64,000 nt of DNA. Source: Candidatus Latescibacterota bacterium (GTDB lineage: Bacteria > Latescibacterota > UBA2968 > UBA8231). The DNA lies in the NCBI GenBank assembly GCA_022826515.1, contig JAJDUT010000010.1, forward strand, positions 1-64,000, read 5' to 3'. Below are positions 58,488 to 64,000 of this stretch, piece by piece. Within the stretch, counting starts at the first letter, position 1. Every line of letters starts with the position of its first letter. Below the pieces are notes generated by a model. The model made no database searches. It saw nothing but the letters and a program-made list of their open reading frames with translations, and was not told the DNA's origin. A program made the translations under genes and the position numbers.

Positions 58488-59297
58488 CTAGCCTGCGGCC
58501 TCGCCGGGCTGGTACTCAATGCGCCGCATAAACCGCTCGCCCACATCGTAGTTTGGCTGATCGGAGACAAAGCGCCACAAGCGCACGCGCTGCATCAGTT
58601 CGTAGCGCTGCTCGTTGCCCTCCCAGCCGTGGTTGGTCGATAGGATGCGACCGATTTCAGGGGCGTCTAGGTCTGCGGTGTCAAAGTTGCAGACCTGCGG
58701 TCGCGTCGGGTTGAGCCGCAACTTGTACATGAAGCGATCCCGATCCGTGTAGTTGCTGCGCGCCCCGTGCCAGACGCGGGTGTTCCACACGTACATGGTC
58801 CCGGCCGGGCAGGTCGCCCAGATCTTGCCGCGCATGTGGTGGTAAATGGAGATCTCCCCGGTGCGCACATTGCGGAATTGCGTGCCCGGCACCAAGAAAG
58901 TACCGCCCATCTCGTCTGTGGTATCCGCGGGGAACAGCGAGAGTTGGATATCGAAGTAATGGTCGCGGAAGTCGATGACCGAGTCTTGGTGCATATTGGG
59001 GCCCTTGGTTTGTTCGGCCTTGGTCAAGTGCGCGGCGTGATGGTCGTACAGGGGATCGGGGCCGACCAAGGAGTGGATGAGTCCCTGCACCTGCGGCAGG
59101 CGGAACGTATCGCCCAAAGCCGTGCCTTTGGGCCAAGTCTCCTCAAAGGGGGTTCCCACGGCGAGATAGCCCCGGTTGTGGTGCATTTCCTCAAGGCAAG
59201 CTCGGCACAGATCTTTGGGTATCATTTCTTCGAACTTCAAATACCCCGAGGCGACGAATTGCGCCATCTGCTTCGAGTTCAAAAGATGCTCTTTCAC
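58488..59297 (-). CDS. PhyH-family Fe(II)/2-oxoglutarate dioxygenase (h)
   Basis: The protein has 269 residues. HxD is in NMHQDSVIDFRDHYF, then GGTFLVPGTQFRN, and the distal histidine is in NTRVWHGARSNYTDRDR. Ligands are intact. It overlaps by 4 bases the 99-residue gene upstream, so they are one unit. Confidence 0.85.
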   Translation of the reverse strand: MKEHLLNSKQMAQFVASGYLKFEEMIPKDLCRACLEEMHHNRGYLAVGTPFEETWPKGTALGDTFRLPQVQGLIHSLVGPDPLYDHHAAHLTKAEQTKGPNMHQDSVIDFRDHYFDIQLSLFPADTTDEMGGTFLVPGTQFRNVRTGEISIYHHMRGKIWATCPAGTMYVWNTRVWHGARSNYTDRDRFMYKLRLNPTRPQVCNFDTADLDAPEIGRILSTNHGWEGNEQRYELMQRVRLWRFVSDQPNYDVGERFMRRIEYQPGEAAG

Positions 59298-59593
59298 GAT
59301 GTGGCTCCTTTCTCTTTTTGCAGCTCGTTGAATTTCGACAATACGATCTGGTAGGGCAGCGGTCCTAGTTCATAGCCTTCTTGGGGCGAGCGATGTTTGA
59401 GTTCCGACATCTGGATGACTTGCCAGCCGTCGCGCATGGCCGCCATGGCGTTGTGGTAAGGAGGATCGCTCTCCTCGACCAAATCGCCTAGGCCCGTGCC
59501 CTTGGAGGCTTCGTAGCGCGCCCAAGCTACGACTTGGGCGTCGAGTGCGGGCGTGGTCTGAAAAAATACGAGAATGTCTTGCACTGCGGACAT
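59294..59593 (-). CDS. Small unrecognised protein coupled to PhyH (h)
   Basis: The protein has 99 residues; I do not recognise a family. It has a helical N-terminal half (DAQVVAWARYEASKGTGLGD) and a charged C-terminus, no cysteine pairs and no signal peptide. It overlaps PhyH (h) by 4 bases and lies behind a weak promoter (59646-59673), so it probably works with that enzyme. Confidence 0.6.
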   Translation of the reverse strand: MSAVQDILVFFQTTPALDAQVVAWARYEASKGTGLGDLVEESDPPYHNAMAAMRDGWQVIQMSELKHRSPQEGYELGPLPYQIVLSKFNELQKEKGATS

Positions 59594-59645
59594 GAAGATC
59601 CTTCCGGTGATATGAGGTTGAAATTGCCGTGCGGTATTCCATTAA

Positions 59646-59673
59646 AATATAGCAACGAAAGCCTTGTTCCCAA
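59646..59673 (-). promoter_or_regulatory. Weak candidate promoter of the small gene-PhyH (h) pair
   Basis: On the minus strand TTGGGA (59668-59673) and TATATT (59646-59651) are 16 bases apart, 53 bases upstream of the start at 59593. The match is moderate. Confidence 0.35.
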
Positions 59674-59782
59674 TCGGGGCGGTTCCAGCCTCGGCAACAA
59701 ATCGCTGGTACGCCATTTGCATAGGACCGAGAGAAGCCATTTAATACCCCAACATCCTTTCTTCAGTATAAGGAGATGCACC

Positions 59783-60730
59783 ATGAAAAAGCTGCTCTTA
59801 TCGTCGGCGCTCGTCGCCATTGCTTTGGCGCTTTTCGCCACCGGAACGGCCCAAGCCGACACCGCCCATCAGTCCTTTGCCGTGGAGCCGGGCGACCGCC
59901 TCATAGTGGACACCCAATCGAGTGCCATTGAGGTCCATACCTGGGATCGCCCCGAGGTGGAGTTGGTCGTAGAACGAGCCGAGAAACTCGAGCTAACCTA
60001 CGACCAAGAGGCGGGCACCACGACCATTCGGGGCCGCAGAACAGGGGCCGGCCTATTCGACTTCTTCGGCCTCGTCAGCGGACGTCCCCTGTTGCGCCTT
60101 ACGGTGCCGCGCCAGCACGATTTGGAACTGAGCACCTCGGGCGGCGGCATTGAGGTAGCCGATCTTCAAGGCCGCGTCTCGGCGCGGACGTCGGGCGGCA
60201 GTCTGAGCTTTGGCCACATTGAAGGACCGATCGAGGGCAAAACTTCGGGTGGGTCCATCTCTTTAAAAGGCTGCTCCGGTACAGCGTCGGTATCCACTTC
60301 GGGAGGCTCCATCCGCATTGGCGAGGTAGAAGGGGAGGTACGAGCTAAGACTTCGGGCGGGTCCATTCACATCAGTCGGGCCCAAGGTTCAGTGCAGGCC
60401 AAGACCTCGGGCGGCTCGATCAAAGTGGATGAGGTGTTAGGGCCGATCGAGGCGCGGACATCGGGCGGCTCCATTCGGGCTCAACTCTCGCAGCAGCCTC
60501 ACGGCCCCTGCCACCTCAAGACTTCGGGCGGCAACGTAGAGGTCTCCCTCGCTGCGGATATTGGCTTGCAAGTGGACGCCCGCACGTCAGGTGGGCGCGT
60601 CTCCACCGACCTCCCGGTAGTAACGCAGGGCACGCTGGATAAAAACAGCCTCAAGGCCGCGATCAACGACGGCGGTCCCCTCATGACCCTGCGCACTTCG
60701 GGCGGGTCTATCCGCCTGCGCAAACTGTAG
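59783..60730 (+). CDS. Secreted DUF4097 beta-solenoid protein
   Basis: The protein has 315 residues. A signal peptide (MKKLLLSSALVAIALALFA) precedes a DUF4097-type beta-helix with repeated TSGGSI turns, about every 18 residues between residues 115 and 235 (TSGGSL, TSGGSI repeated, TSGGNV, TSGGRV). One cysteine pair flanks the centre (KGCSGTA, HGPCHL). Such proteins are adhesin- or scaffold-like and often sit near sensor genes; none is seen here. AAGGAGATGCACC sets the ATG start. A strong terminator follows. Confidence 0.8.
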   Translation: MKKLLLSSALVAIALALFATGTAQADTAHQSFAVEPGDRLIVDTQSSAIEVHTWDRPEVELVVERAEKLELTYDQEAGTTTIRGRRTGAGLFDFFGLVSGRPLLRLTVPRQHDLELSTSGGGIEVADLQGRVSARTSGGSLSFGHIEGPIEGKTSGGSISLKGCSGTASVSTSGGSIRIGEVEGEVRAKTSGGSIHISRAQGSVQAKTSGGSIKVDEVLGPIEARTSGGSIRAQLSQQPHGPCHLKTSGGNVEVSLAADIGLQVDARTSGGRVSTDLPVVTQGTLDKNSLKAAINDGGPLMTLRTSGGSIRLRKL

Positions 60731-60753
60731 CGCTGCACAGTACCGCTTGGTCG

Positions 60754-60803
60754 AAGGGGTGCGGCGCGACGGCTTCGGGTCGTTGCGCCGCACCCCTTTT
60801 TGC
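60754..60803 (+). terminator. Strong rho-independent terminator
   Basis: A 14-bp perfect stem (AAGGGGTGCGGCGC with its complement at 60785-60798) around a 17-base loop is followed by five T and then GCGTTTTT. It ends the DUF4097 transcript 24 bases after the stop. Confidence 0.85.
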
Positions 60804-60874
60804 GTTTTTAGCAGTCTTAACGAGTCAACCGCGTAAATCAGCTCCTACTCTTCGCCGCTTGCACAAACATCGCG

Positions 60875-61720
60875 CTATTCTGCGGTCGATTCATCCGGTT
60901 TCGTGGACGAATTCTGTTGACCCATTTCGGCGCCAAGCTCCTCCTCTTCCGTTGCGACCAGTGCGCGGATGCGGGCGATGATCGCCTCGACGGTCTCAGT
61001 CACGGCTGTGAGCAGCGCAAAGCGGTCGTCCATGACCACCTCCGCGCCGGCATAGCGATAGCGCACCGCATATTCGGTCAGCCACGCCAGCCGCTCGCCA
61101 GCCGCGGTGTCATTTTCGGTCGGATGCTGGCGCACAATCGCCGCGAGCTTCATCAGGTCATGGGTATTGTGGTAGTCGGCGTCGAGCGCGGAAATCCAGC
61201 CTTTTAGCGCATTTTCAATCGCCTGCTGCGCGTGAAAGCCAATGGCTTCCTGAGCAGCGTTTGCCTCTACTAGAATTTTCAGAACGCCGAGTTCCCGCTC
61301 GGCATTGGCCATGCGCTGTCGTATGTCGGGCCAGTTGGTCGGTTGCGGGTTGTCGTACGTCACTTTGCCTCCATTCGTATCGAAACCATCGCGGACGGCC
61401 TGCCCGGCCACGTGATTGCGCGCTCGACGCCCATCGCGGAAGGCCCCTTCGCTCATGCGGACCAAATCGACGCTGATCGAATCGCCGTATAATTCCTCGA
61501 CTTTGCGGTGGGCTGCCGCACTGGTGCGTTGGTACGTTTGCTGGTCCACCGGGCCGGGACCGGTGATGATGAGTAGGTCAATGTCCGAATCCGGGGTAAA
61601 GTCGCCCCGGGCGCGGGAGCCGAACAGGATGACCTTGTCCGGGTGAACCACCTCGCCAACGGCGCGAGCGACGGCGCAGGCTTTCGGGTCGGGAGGCCGA
61701 TGAATTGGCGACTTTGGCAT
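60875..61720 (-). CDS. Nucleotidyltransferase-HEPN fusion protein
   Basis: The protein has 281 residues. The N-terminal nucleotidyltransferase has GSRARGDFTPDSDIDLL (G34-S35 and D46/D48 of the active site). The C-terminal HEPN domain has GFHAQQAIENALKGWI and YAVRYRYAG. In most bacteria these are two proteins, MntA (antitoxin, adding AMP) and HepT (toxin). Here they are fused. No RX4-6H ribonuclease motif is clear. ATG 61720 is preferred to the frame start at 61747. Confidence 0.8.
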   Translation of the reverse strand: MPKSPIHRPPDPKACAVARAVGEVVHPDKVILFGSRARGDFTPDSDIDLLIITGPGPVDQQTYQRTSAAAHRKVEELYGDSISVDLVRMSEGAFRDGRRARNHVAGQAVRDGFDTNGGKVTYDNPQPTNWPDIRQRMANAERELGVLKILVEANAAQEAIGFHAQQAIENALKGWISALDADYHNTHDLMKLAAIVRQHPTENDTAAGERLAWLTEYAVRYRYAGAEVVMDDRFALLTAVTETVEAIIARIRALVATEEEELGAEMGQQNSSTKPDESTAE

Positions 61721-61841
61721 GGTCAACTGGGCTATGCACCCAAACAAAAAGCTAGATCTACCTTCAAGTGGTCATAAATATAAGCTCTAAGCGGATAGGG
61801 AATGTCCGTTGCGTCAAAAAATCGAATTTTTTTAACAGGCC

Positions 61842-62810
61842 TTAATGCGTCCGCGCCAGCGGCGTCCAGCGCGAGAGCGCATCCAACTCCGCGCGTTCCT
61901 CATCCCCCAACTCCACTTCCAACGCCCCAAAAACCTCCTCCACATGCTCCGGGCGGTCCGGGCCGATGATCGGCGCGGTAACATCCTCGTTGGCCAATAT
62001 CCAAGCGACCGCAACTTGCGCCGGGGTCTTGCCCTGTGCCCGACCGATCTCGGTTAGCTTCTGCACGATGCGCTCGGCTTTTTCGCTCATGGCTGCGGCA
62101 AAGCGGTCGTCGTCCTGCCAAGCGCTATCCGTCGGCGGCTTTTGCCCGCGCCTAAAGCGACCGCTCAACAGGCCGACGGCCAGCGGACTGTAGGTCATCA
62201 TGCCGAGACCGTACTGCCGACACAAAGGCAACAGTTCTGGCTCTATCTGATAGCGGTGCAACAAGTTATACTGATTTTGTAAGGTAAATAATTGATCCAG
62301 CCCGCCGCGATCAGCCGTCCACAGCGCCTCCACCACTTGAGCGGCGGTAAAATTGCAGGCCCCCACATAACGCACCTTGCCCTGCCGCACCAAATCGTCA
62401 AACGCCCGCAGCGTCTCGTCGAGTTGGGTGTCTGGATCCCAGTTGTGCAGCAAGTAGATATCCACGTAATCCGTATTCAAGCGCTTCAGCGACCGCTCGA
62501 TCTCGCGCATGATGGCAAAGCGCGACAGGCCGCGGTCATTGGGGCCGTCGCCTATCTGGCTCCAGACCTTAGTGGTAATCACCAGATCGTCGCGCTTGCC
62601 CTTGATGGCCTTGCCCAACAGCTCCTCGCAGCGCCCCTGAAAGTAGAAGTTGGCGCAATCGAGGAAATTGCATCCTAGATCAATGGCCGTCTCGACCGTG
62701 CGCCTAGCGGTCGCCTCGTCCGTGTGCCCGTGCCAGTATCCCCGAAAAGCCGTGCCCAAGCACAGCCGCGAGACCTTGACTCCGGCCCGTCCCAATCGCA
62801 CGTAATCCAT
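61842..62810 (-). CDS. Aldo/keto reductase
   Basis: The protein has 322 residues. Catalytic residues D51, Y56, K81 and H122 are all present (FLDCANFYFQG, TTKVW, YLLHNWD). The C-terminal cofactor segment is IIGPDRPEHVEEV. It would reduce or oxidise sugars or aldehydes with NADP(H). The closest general type is the YajO/IolS-like group. No obvious operon partners. Confidence 0.85.
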   Translation of the reverse strand: MDYVRLGRAGVKVSRLCLGTAFRGYWHGHTDEATARRTVETAIDLGCNFLDCANFYFQGRCEELLGKAIKGKRDDLVITTKVWSQIGDGPNDRGLSRFAIMREIERSLKRLNTDYVDIYLLHNWDPDTQLDETLRAFDDLVRQGKVRYVGACNFTAAQVVEALWTADRGGLDQLFTLQNQYNLLHRYQIEPELLPLCRQYGLGMMTYSPLAVGLLSGRFRRGQKPPTDSAWQDDDRFAAAMSEKAERIVQKLTEIGRAQGKTPAQVAVAWILANEDVTAPIIGPDRPEHVEEVFGALEVELGDEERAELDALSRWTPLARTH

Positions 62811-62833
62811 GTTTTCTCCTAATCTAAATGTTG

Positions 62834-62853
62834 GTTAGCAAGTCGTATGTCGG
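62834..62853 (-). repeat. Duplicate of the 3' end of the downstream large gene
   Basis: GTTAGCAAGTCGTATGTCGG matches 62961-62980 (GTTGGCAAGT...) at 19 of 20 bases. On the minus strand it encodes PTYDLLTNI and a stop, against PTYDLPTIW and a stop at the end of the gene at 62951. It looks like a duplicated and truncated copy of that C-terminus. Confidence 0.5.
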
Positions 62854-62864
62854 AATGTTCCATC

Positions 62865-62905
62865 CCTGTCATGCTGAGCGGAGCGCCGCGGAGTCGAAGC
62901 ATCCC
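62865..62905. repeat. Short dispersed element (TGTCATGCTGAGCGG type)
   Basis: CCTGTCATGCTGAGCGG is followed by GAGCGCCGCGGAGTCGAAGC and ATCCC. It resembles the common intergenic 'TGTCATCCTGAGCGAAGCGAAGGATC' repeats found in many environmental bacteria. It separates the two tail copies at 62834-62980. Only one copy in the window. Confidence 0.45.
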
Positions 62906-62950
62906 ATACCTAAACATCCGTCGATTATAGGTTTGTGGGTGTCCACGTCC

Positions 62951-64000
62951 TCACCAAATCGTTGGCAAGTCGTATGTCGGCGCGTTCGCGTGCCGCTGCA
63001 AGCCGATTTCGAGGCGGATTTCAGTCCCCGGCGGCAAGGCCACCGCAAAGTGCGTGTCATCTACGGCAACGCGCTTGGTCGCCTGCTCCACAGGCGGCGC
63101 AGCATAGCTTCCCACTGTGCCCGGGTACGCACTCTCCAAGGAATTGTACGCGACCTCCTCAAACCGATGCTCGGCCAAGGTTCCGGCTTGCAGCAACACC
63201 TTGCGGGAGTCTAACGCACTGAGATTCACCAAGTGCACCACGAGACGATCCCCCTCTACGGTCTCAACGAGTGCGGCCACATCCGCTGGCAGGCCCGGTC
63301 GCTTGCGCTCGGCGTCAAAGTAGCGCAGCGGGGCCATCAAGATGCCGCCGTTGTACAGAAGCTGCGGCGCACCCAAGGTCAGTTGGATGAGCGCCTCAGT
63401 CGTCACCGGATTTAACTGCTGCCACCAGTGGATGTGGTTGTCGGGGGGATCGGTTTCGTCGCGGCGGATAAGCTCCATCCGCCGATAGACTTGCGAGAGA
63501 GCCGCTTGGAGGATCTGCACCGGGTAGTCGGGGTTTTCGCCCTTGAGATAGCAAAACCACGGCGGCTCGTGGTACGCGTCCTCTTTGTTGTGGAACGGCA
63601 CCACTGTGCGCCAGTCGTAGCGCTCTTTGGCGCGCAGCATTTCGAGCATCTCCCAATCGACCGCCGCCCCACTCGCGTTCCACAGCGCGGCCGGATACAT
63701 AGCCGCCAGCGGCTGGAAGTCCGACCACCCCTTGGCCCCATAGCAATAGGGCACCACAAAGCTGACCTTGTCGTCGCCGAGCGCGGTTAGCTGGCCGATC
63801 CAATGCACGCCCAAGCTCATCTCGATTTGACCCAAGTCGGCCATTTTCCCCTGCTCCAGGACCTTTCTAAGCTGGGTGCGGGGCAGTTCGAAATACTTTT
63901 CCTCGCCGGTCAGCAGATAGCAATGAGTTCCGGCCAAAATGGCTGCCATGGCGATGTTGTACAACCCGTGAGGCCACGTCCAGCCGTACATGCTCCCATA
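62951..64000 (-). CDS. Large glycosidase-like protein, C-terminal part (partial)
   Basis: At least 349 residues; the frame is open to the right edge. A helical barrel region (MYGWTWPHGLYNIAMAAILA, HCYLLTGEEKYFEL) precedes a WWQQLNPVTTEALIQLTLG segment and a beta-sandwich tail (DTHFAVALPPGTEIRLEIGL). This resembles the end of an alpha/alpha six-hairpin glycosidase, but I cannot name the family. The last residues are duplicated at 62834-62853. Confidence 0.55.
   Translation of the reverse strand, partial: YGSMYGWTWPHGLYNIAMAAILAGTHCYLLTGEEKYFELPRTQLRKVLEQGKMADLGQIEMSLGVHWIGQLTALGDDKVSFVVPYCYGAKGWSDFQPLAAMYPAALWNASGAAVDWEMLEMLRAKERYDWRTVVPFHNKEDAYHEPPWFCYLKGENPDYPVQILQAALSQVYRRMELIRRDETDPPDNHIHWWQQLNPVTTEALIQLTLGAPQLLYNGGILMAPLRYFDAERKRPGLPADVAALVETVEGDRLVVHLVNLSALDSRKVLLQAGTLAEHRFEEVAYNSLESAYPGTVGSYAAPPVEQATKRVAVDDTHFAVALPPGTEIRLEIGLQRHANAPTYDLPTIW

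Noticed and set aside
60200..60520. Direct repeats spaced about 54 bases that look CRISPR-like
   Set aside because: They encode the TSGGSI turns of a single DUF4097 reading frame. The 'spacers' keep the frame and there is no leader or cas gene.
61748..61841. AT-rich tract AAAAAATCGAATTTTTTT as a terminator between convergent or tandem genes
   Set aside because: No GC-rich stem; the tract alone would not form a stable hairpin.
1..64000. tRNA genes, rRNA genes, riboswitches, prophage, integrase or transposase
   Set aside because: I looked at the intergenic gaps for T-loop and conserved riboswitch-type patterns and at the proteins for recombinase motifs and found none I could defend; a tRNAscan/Rfam search would be decisive.

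Overview
The window comes from a GC-rich bacterium that uses ATG, GTG and TTG starts. Three secreted proteins carry FlgD/Por-type beta-sandwich domains (motifs TPNGDG and NYPNPFNPST). There are eight phytanoyl-CoA-dioxygenase-like (PhyH) genes, two mandelate-racemase-family paralogues, a sulfatase, a sialidase-like protein and a mannonate-dehydratase-like enzyme. This mix suggests the FCB superphylum, most like Latescibacterota, with Poribacteria as the alternative. That placement is inference from gene content; there is no rRNA or other marker gene in the window. I saw no tRNA, rRNA, CRISPR array, insertion sequence or phage genes. Coding density is high and no gene-free stretch exceeds about 300 bases.

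Layout. 1-4.6 kb: the end of ilvD, an enolase-superfamily enzyme, a beta-propeller glycosidase-like protein and a threonine-synthase-like enzyme. 4.8-6.7 kb: a YtrA-type GntR regulator with its ABC transporter behind a clear promoter/operator. 6.7-19.7 kb: mostly single-gene metabolism (five PhyH genes, an Eis-like acetyltransferase, sialidase, sulfatase, SDR), interrupted by a DUF4143 ATPase, a broken PIN/RHH toxin-antitoxin pair and a GmrSD-like DUF262/DUF1524 protein. 19.7-26.7 kb, minus strand: a compact accessory Hsp70 cluster (zinc ribbon, DnaK, GrpE, a J-protein lacking the HPD aspartate, and a large repeat protein with basic ends) joined to a PhyH gene and a cupin. 26.8-30.4 kb: an unrecognised 452-residue protein overlapping a protein with nine calcium-loop repeats. 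30.6-38.2 kb: a second enolase-superfamily paralogue, a serine hydrolase, two secreted FlgD-Ig proteins and a MazEF-like module. 38.3-41.5 kb: an MFS permease and an ABC exporter with gene remnants at both ends of the exporter. 41.5-50.2 kb, minus strand: a cytochrome-like/YceI/DUF5777 operon, a second YtrA-ABC operon whose permease is fused to a beta-propeller, and a thioredoxin-fold protein with a 31-residue repeat. 50.3-64 kb: an orphan HigA, sugar-acid and glycoside catabolism, a PabB-PabC fusion, an LRR surface protein, PhyH, DUF4097, a nucleotidyltransferase-HEPN fusion, an aldo/keto reductase and a truncated large protein.

Working together. The metabolic genes fit scavenging of sugars, sugar acids and small organic molecules. 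The two YtrA-ABC operons look autoregulated. The Hsp70 cluster looks like a self-contained chaperone machine separate from the housekeeping DnaK system. Several gene stubs (PIN, VOC, a phosphatase-like N-terminus, a coupled C-terminal tail, a duplicated C-terminus) and families of short intergenic repeats point to frequent small deletions and rearrangements.
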